Shown in pieces: positions 13,801-25,400 of a stretch of 64,000 nt of DNA. This DNA comes from Scomber scombrus (lineage: Eukaryota; Chordata; Actinopteri; Scombriformes; Scombridae). Position numbers and translations under genes: made by a program. Under the pieces are notes generated by a model. The model saw nothing but the letters and a program-made list of their open reading frames with translations, made no database searches and was not told the origin of the DNA. The stretch's first letter is position 1; every line of letters starts with the position of its first letter. Where the stretch lies: NCBI RefSeq assembly GCF_963691925.1, contig NC_084985.1, positions 18,939,935-19,003,934 of the forward strand, in the 5' to 3' direction.

Positions 13801-14589
13801 GTCTATTCTACTTAAACATTACACCATTACAAATAAAACACAGAGTAGATTTTCTCTCCCTCTCAGTCCTGACGTAGTAAGCCTAAATTCCTTTTAAACT
13901 CGAAATGCTGCCATTCATTTTGTCGGCTTTATATTTCAAGACACACCCAACACTGACTCTCCCCTTTCAAAGACATTTTTATGTTTTTCCTTCCCTCTGT
14001 TGCCATAGAAATAAGCCCTGACAGGAAGAGACAGCCGCATGCCCATGCAAAGGAGGAAATTTGTTTTGTTGGATAAACAAATCCAAGGAATGAAGGAGGT
14101 ACAAAGAGCCATTAGGACAATAGAGGTAGACTGGGTGAGCAGGACTTTTCTGCGAAAAACATACAGGGAGCATAACTGCATCAGCGAAACATGGACATTA
14201 AGCAGAGACACACAAACACATGCTCGCTCTTTCACCCACTCGCTCATTCTGTCCGGGTGTAATCACACAACTTCTCTCACTTACTCATCATTTTAGTAAA
14301 TATTCAGCACTTGTGGTTAAAGCCATCTTTTGCAACCAGAATGACTGAGGAAAATAACTAAACAATCTGTCATTGGACTGTACATAGTGTGATGAAGCAA
14401 TGCAATCAGATAGATTATTAAGACATACTATATCTCCTCTCCTGATTTTAGATATGAACAAAATGCCTCCTATAATGCACAACAGGCAATTATGTTAAAA
14501 GAGTTTGCTGTATTCATGTATTCTGTTGACAGAAATCTGCCACTATTGATAGTCAATAACTTGTTAAAGCCATTTTAAAAGTGAAAACA

Positions 14590-14806
14590 CCAAACATTCT
14601 CTAGTTTGAGCTTAATTGTGAAAATGTGCTGCTTTTCTTTGTCATTAATGATAATAAACTGACAAGACGAGTCATTTGGTGACATTACTTGGGTTTTAGA
14701 GCATTGTATGGGACATTTAGTTTCTATTTTCACAGGCGGGACAAGACAATTAATTGATTAACTGAGAGAATAGGCCTAATCGAATTAGTTGCATCCCTAA
14801 TTTATT
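14590..14806. mobile_element. Decayed fish MITE-like repeat, copy 1
   Basis: Contains the string of words GTGAAAATGTGCTGCTTTTCTT, ATAATAAACTGA, CATTTGGTGACATTACTTGGG and ATTAATTGATTAACTGAGAGAATA, ending TTAGTTGCATCCCTA. From memory this matches a very common teleost non-autonomous repeat whose ends carry ATTAATCGATTA-type words and finish GTTGCAGCCCTA. Two related copies lie at about 16.1 and 26.1 kb. Boundaries are approximate. Confidence 0.55.
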
Positions 14807-15284
14807 GTAGGCCTATTTCTGTAGGTGGGAGCTTGTCACATGACAGAGCATGGTTTTATTGGACCTCTGAAGCAGCCTACTTTGTTCTTTAAAAATGTAT
14901 AATGGTCTGTGTATCAGTACACACTGCACAGACAATACAATGACATGTTTGGGGTCAGAGATTTTAATAAAAAATGTGGCCATGCTTTTTCCAGTGGCTG
15001 TAGTTTTCAATTTAAATCAAACAGCACATTCAGCGTGGAACTAAGGGCAGAATATAAAGTTGAGACAGTAACTGATTCAACAATGACCTCATTGAACTCA
15101 TAAATGAGTGTGACGATTAAAAAAAAACGAAACCTACAGTGATATATTCACGCACAGAGGCACAAGTGTACTCACATGACTTGTATTCACGTCAGTGGAG
15201 CTCACCTGGCCCTCCATTGTTTGAAGGCTAAACTCACCTTGATGTTTTTATCTATCGGTAGCATTTTTGCCTACGTCACCTAAT

Positions 15285-15431
15285 GGTCCGTTCGAAAAAA
15301 CGTATCCGCCCCTTTCTTCAACCCTGGATTGTGATTGGCTTATGCGAGCGTCAGTCACTCCCGCCCACACCAAACTCCTCCCCGTCCACGACGACCGGGC
15401 AGCGAAGCGAGGAGCAGGAGCTGGACGCCAG
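15285..15431 (+). promoter_or_regulatory. osbpl3: Candidate osbpl3 promoter and 5' non-coding exon
   Basis: A locally GC-rich island after 15 kb of AT-rich DNA. It has an inverted CCAAT box (ATTGG, 15334-15338), C-rich Sp1-like words (CCGCCC, CTCCCCG) and a plausible splice donor CCAG|GTACTC after 15431. A first non-coding exon here would splice to the acceptor at 22322. The intron would span about 6.9 kb. The start site cannot be fixed from sequence. Confidence 0.5.
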
Positions 15432-16104
15432 GTACTCTATCTACTGTCAGGATATGATGCTGTAGCTTTCGCCACTGAACCGTAAGCATTTTAATTACAT
15501 TGATATTCACAACTGGTGTTAAAATAATGTCTGTGTTGTTGCTGTTGTAGCCAAGCCCCGGTTTGAATTCAGCGGCTGAGTTGAAACTCCTCTCGTGTGT
15601 TGTAGCTGAGGGTTTTTGCTGTGAAGTAAAATATCGCTTTCGATAGAATTATTTATGGGCTTCTTCGTGGCATTTTCCCCTGAATTGGCGTGTTAAAGCC
15701 TCCACATGCAAGTTAAATGTGGTATGTGTCCTTTTGTATATCATGTCTGTGTAAGCGCCGGCTATATGACTACATATGTTGGACGTTTTTTCTGCGCTGA
15801 CAAGTTTGAGTTGCTGTGCTGGCTGCTGGCAACAGGAACTGAGTATGGCTCTAGATTTAAACGGGACACCTGTGGTTTACCCCGTGCAGTTTGTCCCCAT
15901 TAACCACTGTTCAATTCAACCAATCCGCAGCTGCTGTGCTGACATCACTCCCGGCATTAAACAAAATGTTGTTTATAGGACTTCAATGTTGAGATTGTAG
16001 TGATAATGTATTCTGAGAGCTGCAGGCAGTCATCCATAACTATGTGTGTGTATTTTAGACATAGCCTACCAATGTTTCACATCTACAGTACAGAGGCAAG
16101 GTAC

Positions 16105-16395
16105 ACACATCATTAGAGCTAAAATAATCGGTCAATTAATCAATGATAGAAAATAGAACATTAGTAATCCCTTTATTGGTTATGTAATTGTTCAGGAAAA
16201 TACCAAAAAGTCAGTAGTTGCAACCTCTCAGATGTGAATATTTGCTGTTTCTTTATGCTTTGGTAATAAGATACAGAACAAAACATTTAAAGAACTCACT
16301 TTAAAACTTGCGTTCACTATTTTATGACATTCTGCAGGACAAACAATTACTGATTAATCATGATTAATTGGCAGATTAACCAATAAACATTAAAC
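16105..16395. mobile_element. Decayed fish MITE-like repeat, copy 2
   Basis: Starts TTAGAGCTAAAATAATCGG, ends near GATTAATTGGCAGATTAACC, and contains CTCAGATGTGAATATTTGCTG and TTCTTTATGCTTTGGTAATAAG between. The layout and words match the common teleost repeat named for copy 1, in the same orientation, with its ATTAATC-type inverted ends still visible. Confidence 0.6.
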
Positions 16396-17039
16396 AATAG
16401 CTGGTTGCTGTTACATGTTTATTTATGAAGTGATCAGTAGCCTTTTAGCACTTTCTTTTAGTGCTTGAATGACTTTGTGTTTATTATACTGTAAACCAAT
16501 ACTTGGCCTTAGGACCTCTTAGTCCAGACAGGAGCATTGTATGCATGAGTGGTGATGGCATCACTCTCTGTGCCATTCACAGATAGCCTGTGGGCACACA
16601 TTGGCAGCCCAGTACTCTAGTGAGTGTAAACAAAGCTGAATCCCTTTCACCAACCTAAACAGAGGGTGAGGCTGGACTCGTAAAGCTGTAATGATGTTGC
16701 GGAATAGATTTTTACATTGCAGGAAATGTCAATAGAGACAAACATTTGTTCAAGTTCTAAACTAACCAAAAAGGCTTTATGCCAACTATTGACTGTGACA
16801 GCGCTTTGTCTGTTGTGGCAGGCAGTCTTCTGTCAGTTAGTTGAGTGACAGATAATTAATTTTGATCATCGCTCATAAGTAATTGCTTGTCATTTTTAAC
16901 ACGTGCCCTAAATGTGTTGGTCTTAGATTCTCTAATATCAAGATAGGCTGTTTTTGCTTTTTTATACATCATTTAACACCATTTGATTTAGGACAAAATT
17001 AGACAAAAGGCTTTTCAGGACGTCACCTTGGTTGCAGGC

Positions 17040-17310
17040 CTTAGCAATGACGAGGTGACACCAGCCAACAACCTGGGCTTAAACCCATGTGCTGCATTTG
17101 TCTTGTTGAAATGCCCTTGAGCAAGACACTGAGCCGAACTGCTGGCTCCAGGTGGCGCTGTTCAGGGCTGCTCACCCTGCGCTGTGATGATAGCAATCCA
17201 AGGAGCACCAAAGGGAATCAATTGAGTTTCCCAGTCATCTTATCACAGTTCAGTTTAGTTTGTTCCTACCGCACCATTTCAGGGTGTAAACATCCAGCGT
17301 GGCCGAGGTG
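17040..17310. repeat. Dispersed fish repeat fragment (TTGAGCAAGACAC tail)
   Basis: Contains GAAATGCCCTTGAGCAAGACACTGAGCC followed by GCTCCAGGTGGCGCTGTTC. This sentence is typical of the tail region of teleost SINE/LINE families. No poly(A) tail or target-site duplication was resolved, so family and limits are uncertain. Confidence 0.4.
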
Positions 17311-18299
17311 ACTCACTGAGTTATCTCCATGTCACTCTCTCCTTTACACAACACCCACTTAAAAGCTGGTAAATACGGAGCACTCCTGCCTTGACTAATA
17401 CACCAAGTGGCCACTTTGAGAATAACCCGCTTGTGATCTCCTATGGTTTTATAAGGTTACAGGATGTTGTGCCCTACTTCCAGCAAAGCCGACTGGTCGG
17501 TAGTAAGACTCATGTGAAATCATGTTTCAGCTAGTAACAGCACATGTTCTATAAATAGCCCCATGTTTTATGCCCTCAGATTTTCCATAAAGAACAAACA
17601 AACTTATATTATAACATAATATATTCTTGCCTTTGCCTTCTTTTGTATCCATAGCAACCAGTGATTGAGCAGAAACACAAAGTGTCCCTTGTCTCCACAG
17701 GAAAGGGACAGAAAGACGTCTTTTGTGATGAAGCTTTTCAAAAATACAGTGGTCAAGAATCTGTGGGCATGCCGGTTCTTAAGCCTGTCCTCTTTCTGTC
17801 TTTCTCTGAGTGCACATCAAGATGGTTGAATAGTGTACTGGGGCTGCTTTTTACCTCTTTGATCCCTCGCTGATGCCCACATTAGTTTTTCTCTGTGTGC
17901 TTTGAAGGCATGCCGGCGCTGTATTACTTCCAGATGAAAAATGTTAAAAATATCCTGCTATCAGCCGCTTCACTACTCAGTCAGACATGATGTCAGAGGT
18001 CAGATAAGACGAGCTGAGTGCTGCTGCCACCAACGAACCCAAAACCATATGTTGCCTTGCCACCTCACATCAGTTTTATTATAAAATGTGGGTGTTGATG
18101 GAGGAAATAGTCAGATAATGTTGTCAGATGTCCGTCTATTTAAAGGGACTTATGCTGGCTCTCTGTCTGATTATCGCTGGATCATGCACGGATAAATCTG
18201 TCAAGAAGCTTTACCGGAAGATTCTGGCGCTTTATCAGAGGTAAAGTCTCAGATGGGCCATCTGTGAGGACCTTTTTGCAGTCCCATTCAGCCTGTAAT

Positions 18300-18352
18300 G
18301 GGTGGGTGGGTGTGGGGATGTGTGTCGGGAGGGGAGGGGAGGGGGGGGGGGG
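18300..18352 (+). other. G-rich block with quadruplex-forming pattern
   Basis: Two clusters of G-runs lie in 53 bases: GGGTGGGTGGGTGTGGGG, then GGGAGGGGAGGGGA followed by 12 consecutive G. Each has four or more runs of at least three G with loops of one to three bases, the canonical G4 pattern. It lies on the osbpl3 sense strand in probable intron 1. Confidence 0.75.
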
Positions 18353-19269
18353 TATACAACTATGTGGACTGTCAGGTTGATGGCAGTCGTGCTGTTGCAA
18401 GAATGCCTATAGGCAGAAAGCAGATGGATTGGCTGCAAAGTCAACGTCTGTGTGTTTGTCATACCAGGACTGGAAACTCCAGCCTGACAATTCCTCAGGC
18501 TTCAGACTTACCATCTTAAGATCCATGGAAACTGATGAATAACAGTATGTGTTGCCTGTAGCCATGCTGAACGCAGAGATTACATAATGACTTGTTGGAT
18601 TAGTTTTGTTTGAGTTGTTCTTGTGTTGTGCCTTTTTTATTAAACCAGCATTCCTGAGCAATTCAAACTGCGCTATTGTCTAGATACATACATTTTGTGC
18701 AGTTGGAAAGCTGGGACTGTGGTGGCCACGTCAGGACTCAGAAGACGTAGTGCTTTGTTGGTTGGTGTGAATTGGACAAGTAAAAGAAAAGGTCTGTTTC
18801 CCGGTCTTGGCATTCGCATGTCTGTTTTTGCCTCTTAAAACTGTGCAGGTCTGAGCTCTCCCCAGAAGATAGTTTAAAGTGGTAACCTTGGGTGGAGATG
18901 CAGTATCTGTTTTCATTTTAAGGGACTTGTAGGTACTTTTTCTTTCAGTGCAGTGAAAGAGAAAGCATGCTGGAAACACGGGACAGAAAGAGCTTACACA
19001 TTTACCTTCATTAACAATGGTGGCGCAAATGTAGTGTATATATATATACAGCACCAGATTCTGTTAATAATGATTAAATGGATAAGACAGATGAAGCTTT
19101 ATGTTATGCAAAATGTTTCCATTTGGTCTCTAACACAGATGTCAGGTCACTTTGTCGTGACGCTGTCATACATGCCAGGCAAAACAAATTAGTGTCCCAT
19201 TTGCATTCTCTCCATTTTTAAAAAAACTCTCATCAGCTGATTTCATGAATGCTGACACATGAAAACATA

Positions 19270-19272
<3 letters not shown>

Positions 19273-19305
<33 letters not shown>
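19273..19305. repeat. (CA)n microsatellite
   Basis: About 16 CA units after GCGCACACA. Confidence 0.9.
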
Positions 19306-19307
<2 letters not shown>

Positions 19308-20360
19308 GCACTCACTTTTCCATAACCTTTAAACCTTTTTTATGCCCTCATTCAGGCCTCATTCACCCCTTTCCAGTTTAACAGATCATTTACAAGTTGT
19401 TGTGCTATTAATGATTGACTCCAATTACGTAAGACCGAAGGCAAAATCCAGCACTTCTAGTCTTACAGTGTCTCAGTGGTGTACAATACAACAGTAATCA
19501 CTCAGTAGGGGTAAGTAGGGCACTCAGTGGGATGTTCGGGGACACACATCTCCCGGCTTCATTTACAGATTTTAGAGTGCATCTATGGCAGATAGTCTAT
19601 ACACAGGTTTCACACACGCTTTCAAGCTATTAAAGTGAGGAAGTGTCATGAGGTAGTGATACTTCAAACAAAATCTATGCAGACATGCAATAGCAGAGTT
19701 TGAGGTTTTGCTCTAAGGAAGTGTTTTCGTGCAAACGTTGCTGCTGAGTCGTATGAACGTAAAAAAGCAGAGGATTGAAAGGCAGGGCCGAGTGTGTTAT
19801 GTAAACTGGTGCTAGGTGCCGCTGCCCTTACTCACCACTTATTGTGTATATAGCCAATGACTGAAGATGGTATTTTCCCACGTAGCCCCTGAACTCCATG
19901 ATAACACAGTATGTTTAATAATTGGACGACGCACCACAGTTGTTTATACTCTAGACTGTTTACAGACGTATTTACACAGATACAACTATGCAGACCTTTT
20001 ATGTAATGAACTCCTGAACTGATTTGTATTCATAAAGCTTCAGATGCAGAGGAGGACCCCAGGCATGTCACAACCTGAGAAGTGCGAACACAGCAGCTTG
20101 ATGAGCTAATTCCATCTCCCCAAGTTTATCATTTGAAGCCTACTCAAGTGTGTCGTCTGTCCTTTTTTGACTGTGCTCCAGAGCCGCAAAAAAGTGGGCC
20201 GTCCATGTGTTTCAGTCTGCTTTTAGCCGTGTGTTGACTGTAGCTAGCTGTGTGTTATGGTGTGTCGGGGGTATCGAAGCACGGAGCACATTCTTTCCTG
20301 TTGATGACTCATGTCCTGGGCATGGTACTGACTGTAAGTGAGGCCTTGGGGAACTACAGA

Positions 20361-20361
<1 letters not shown>

Positions 20362-20449
<88 letters not shown>
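20362..20449. repeat. (CA)n microsatellite
   Basis: About 43 uninterrupted CA units in probable osbpl3 intron 1. Confidence 0.96.
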
Positions 20450-20451
<2 letters not shown>

Positions 20452-20612
20452 TTCACTCAAACCACCAGACCGTTTGCAGAGGATGTAGTTAGCAGCGTGC
20501 TTAAAATCCAAAAGTTAACAGAAATTTGCATGCATGCAAGCTCACAAAGCCCACAAACATGTCCTCACTGTGTTATCCCACTAGACAGGGATGTGCCTGA
20601 CTCACACATATT

Positions 20613-20692
<80 letters not shown>

Positions 20693-20696
20693 ACAC
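20613..20696. repeat. (CA)n microsatellite
   Basis: About 40 CA units, one AGAC interruption near the right end; 164 bases from the previous tract. Confidence 0.95.
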
Positions 20697-22322
20697 CTCA
20701 GTTTACCACACACTAAGTCTTTGATAGTGTGTAAGACCCACAAAGGGAGTGGCTAAAAGCTTGAGGTTTAACATACACATTCACACGGTCAGGTTGGGGC
20801 CTGTCATTTGTGGCAAAGAAAGGAATGAATGTTACATCACAGTGAAAATGTGACGTTCTTTGCTCCACGTATACATGCAGAAATACGTAAACTGAAACAA
20901 AGTCATTCAGTTACTTTTTAATACTAGTTTGCTTGAAACCAACAGCAGGATTTTATATTACCGGGGAGCCTTTTAAAGTCTCTAGAATGACATGTTCTAT
21001 AAGGCCTGCTGACATCTTTTGCACATGGACTAATATGATTCATTTTGCATGGGAAGTAGGTGGTGGGCATTCTGATGATTTTAGATGTTGACTAATCTTG
21101 ACGGCATCCACAATCAACTTTTCTGATGAATAGCAGATCCATTCTTCATGTCATGTCACGAACAAAGCAATAGAGTAATGTAGACAACTAAATGGATATG
21201 CTGATTGGATAAATTACTTCACACGGCTCTTCCTTGGGTGATGTAAACAATGCAACATGTGTTATAGCTAGCAACATTCAGTTTTCTGTTGGAGTTGTGA
21301 ATACTTGCAAGTTGTTAAATTATGATTATGTTATCTTTTGGCTTCTGTTTACAACTTCTAAATTAAACTCATGTTTTATTCACCATTTTGAAACCTGTGT
21401 AGTATCTTTAATGCAATCTTGTGTTTTTAATGGTGTACATGGAGACATTCAGAGGCTATTTCAAGTCTGACTATAGTCTACACAGTATTTAAGATTGTGA
21501 TATAATGTTTTTGGCCAGATCACCACCTGTAATATGAAGAGCCTCCTCTATGTTTTATGGGTCACCTGGTGGTACAATACTGGACGATACATGAAACATG
21601 ATGTAAAACGACCTCCATGTCTGCCTAAACTACCACTGTGGTCCATTTCTTGTCTAACCCTATAATTAGACAATATTTAACCTTTATTGAGCCAAACAAC
21701 ATACTGTACATCTTTTACTATGTCCAGTCAATTAACCACTTTTCAGACAAGTCAGTTTCACATGAATTCAGTGCAAGTTGGATGTGGCTATTGACGTAGA
21801 AGTAGTCTCTGGAGTCATAACTTATGCTATGAAATTACTCTTATTGTTCTTATTATAGCCTTCTCTTGTCCCTCGTCGCATTCCAGAGGAACTCTTTTTT
21901 TTCAATTTTCATGCTCACATGCTTGTTTACAAATGGTTATTTAATCATGTAGCTTGTGTGGTACACCCATGGTTATTAACATTGAATAAAAACATTTAGT
22001 GTCTGTGCATATGTAGCTGCAATTTTTCATAGCAGACACATGACTCCTCATGGCACAAGTTGAACCCTGAACCGTGTGTGCATGAGAGCTCCTGATAAGG
22101 GCTGTTGTGTTTTTGTCTCACTTCCTTAAAACAAGGCTAACTTGGACTGTGGGAATTTTATATCCTTAATTAGGATATTCGTAGTTAGTCAGACACACAG
22201 TGAGTAAGTGATTCCTCTCTGTTTTTATCTGTCTGGCCCTGTGTGCTGATCCTGTTCTCTTTTAAAACCAGTGACACCTTTGTGCTGCGTCGACATCATT
22301 TTGTTTTAACCTTTCCCTGCAG

Positions 22323-22454
22323 TGCTGACTGTTGTGGCGTGGCCTTCAAAGGTCAGAGCGATGCTCCCGGCGGTGCAGCTGTGATCTCCGTTGCTGCAGT
22401 TTCCACAGAAACGAGACGACGGACGGCAAAAAGCAGCAGTCAAGTCGCAAAAAG
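22323..22454 (+). other. osbpl3: osbpl3 5'UTR part of the first coding exon
   Basis: A pyrimidine-rich acceptor (CCTTTCCCTGCAG) ends at 22322 and the exon runs to 22517. The first 132 bases precede the ATG at 22455. An upstream reading frame runs through this leader and stops overlapping the ATG (AGATGA). Confidence 0.6.
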
Positions 22455-25400
22455 ATGACATCACCGTCACCCACTCACAGTGACAGCAGCGGCTCCTCTA
22501 AGCATGACAGTAACCAGGTGTGCGTGTGTGTGTGTATCTGTGTCTCTGCTTTTGCTGTGTGAACAAAAAGTGCTTGCAGCCACTGTTAGCATTGTTTTTC
22601 TTCCCAGCTGACCTCACATTTTCTGAATTTCAATGCACCATGTACCATGACATCCCAAAGGCAATGAAACAGGTCTAATATTTGAGCTGTGTGTGTGCAT
22701 AAGTCTCTGGGTCTTTGTTGTTTATTTTAATGCGGGCTGTTCTCTGTGACCAACCCTTCAAGTGTTCCTAGAAATACAAACCTCACTAATTAAACATTGA
22801 AAGACAGGAAAATGCTTTTTTATAATAACCAGTATTTCAGTCGGAACTGCAATGCCCTTAGACAGTGATGTTAAAGCTATTAGTGCTGTTCATATTGGGC
22901 TGCTCCTCCTTATCTTAAGGGAAAGAAATGTATTTCTCTCAAGAACTCATACAGTCTCGCTCCTTTGTCTCCCTCCAGGACAGCTGGGAGATTGTGGAGG
23001 GGCTCAGGGGGGTTCCTGCCAGCATGCAGGAGCCTGACAGACAGGAGGGCTTCTTGCTCAAGAGGAGGAAATGGCCCATGAAGGGATGGCATAAGGTGAG
23101 GCATCTCCAGCTCTGTTAAAGGCTCCGACAACAACAGCATCGAAACACTTCTTATTATAGAACACTGCTGTGGCCTTTTATTGAACCAGAGACCTATTTT
23201 TCCTTCATTGCTTTGATACAAGGTGTTACAGGGGTTGCTTATATTTTGAGGTTAGAAATGTGTGTTCTCATGGTGTCAGGAGTGCTATCAATATGTCCAA
23301 AATCAATTTACTTATATCACTACTTTATGTTATATCTTATTGTTATTATGTTACATGAATGTGTCATTAAATGAGAATAGATAGTCAGAATACTTTATTC
23401 CCGCTGTTACTATAAATAAACCAGCAATACTTTGAGTCCTTCCCGAATGTCCAAGAGTCGCGACCTGCTGTCTTATAATACCTCAAAGCTATTTCCACAT
23501 TTCCTCCTCTTCCTTCTTTCCATTCGTTTCATTCCCAGCTGATTTTACTGTAACCCTGACTCATCTCCCTCCCCCTTCTACTCCCTCTGGGAGCGCTCAT
23601 GCATACCTGGAAACTTCAGCCTTGCAACATGATTGAATTGCCTCTTTAATAGGCAGTATTGTAACTGACAACAAGGTTTCAATTAGTTTCAAAGTGCCTT
23701 GTCAGTGTATTCTTTTGTGTTGTAAAACTGTAAGTTATGGTTATGTCTATACATGGTCATCATATATACTGTTAATCACTCATTTTACTGCTGCTGCTGT
23801 TAAATTTTGATGGTGAAGTCAACGGAAAGTGATTTTATTGTATTTGCTTTTTTTTTTTACTGGTGTTATGCACAATTTGTATAGCTATCAGGCAGGAGCA
23901 TGAACAAGTGAAGGCATAATCATTCCTGTGAATAAGTACTGATCAAGTTTGTCTTCTTCCCACTTAGAGATACTTTGCATTGGAGAAAGGCATATTGAAG
24001 TATGCAAAGCGAGGAACAGATGTAGGTATCACCTCTAGAGCACCATCTGTCATTCTTGTCTGCAGACGCGTGCTAACAAAGTGTTTTGTTCACAGCTGAA
24101 GAAGGGAAAACTTCACGGCTGCATTGATGTCGGCCTCTCCGTCATGTCAGTCAAAAAGAAAGCTATGTGCATCGACCTGGACACAGAAGACAACATATAT
24201 CACCTAAAGGTAACTCTTGAGGCTCACATTAGTTTTGTTTGAATTCAGTGTGATTTAGTGTCATCTCTCTCTCTCTCCCAAAGGTGTACAGTGTACAAAT
24301 GTCTCAACACCTACACACTTTCTCTTTCTTTTACTCTTTCTGTTCGTGCAAAGACTCTAATAGCAGCTTTCCCCATGTTACTGCAGCTGATTTGATCTTC
24401 ATGTTACACAGGTGAAGTCTCCAGAGCTGTTTGAGGAGTGGGTGTCAAAGCTGCGTCATCACAGACTGTTTCGGCAGAATGAGATTGCCATGTATCCCCA
24501 TGAAAGGCACCTCTTCCACCCCCACGCCGCGTCCTCCCCGTCCCTCAATGACTCACTGAGAAAAGTAAGTTGTCCCAGTCCTCTTTGTAGGAAAGCATTA
24601 AAGTCTTGGTTGCAACTTTAAATTTGCTGCTTTAGGGTTTAGGTTATGCTAGGTTGTTAGCCAAATGGTCTCTGATCTGTCTCAAACAGAGGACTACTCT
24701 CACCAAGCAGGCGTCAGTCCACCAGACAAAGGTCACTTCCTGGCTCCACTCCTCGGAGGACATGAACAAATGCTGCAAAGGTTGGTTTCTGTTTGTTTGT
24801 CAATCCATTACCAGCCACTCTGCTTCATCAACAGTTTTTTCCTGTCTGTATGCAGTGTATCTTGCATCTTATCTTTAATCACCGTGCCTGCACACACTCA
24901 GGCTTTCATCTAATGATAATATTGCTTTCACTCAGACTTGGAGGAATGTGAATCGTATCTACTCGAACTCAACCTGCTGCTGAAGAGCATGGAGGTCCTT
25001 CACCGCACATACTCAGCCCCAGCCATCAGTGCACTACAAGTAAGCACACACACATAGGCTAAGTTAACCCTTAAGATTCTTTTAATACCTTTTTAGCCAA
25101 TCTGGTCATCACTAGAAGTTAATGTCTCTGTTCCTTTTGTTAAAACAGGCGTCTACTTATGATATTCCGAAAAAGGAGAAGAGGCCAAGGAGATGGCGAT
25201 CCAAGAATAACGGCAAAGAAACTAAAGCCACACTACAAGTAAATGTACAGCTTGTTATTTACTTGCTGATATTAAATACTAATTCATTCACCAGAGGAAT
25301 CAAAGCTTAAAAAAATTGTATATAGCTCTTCACCTTCATTCCTATTTGTGCCCCAGGTCCCAAGCTGTATCTCCTCCAAGTCCCCTCGCCTGCACGCCTC

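Larger units (their letters stand above)
15432..22322 (+). other. osbpl3: Probable osbpl3 intron 1
   Basis: No coding exon was recognised. It holds a MITE copy (about 16.1 kb), a SINE/LINE-tail-like repeat (about 17.05-17.3 kb), a G-rich block (18.3 kb) and three CA tracts. Its extent depends on the inferred first exon. Confidence 0.45.
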
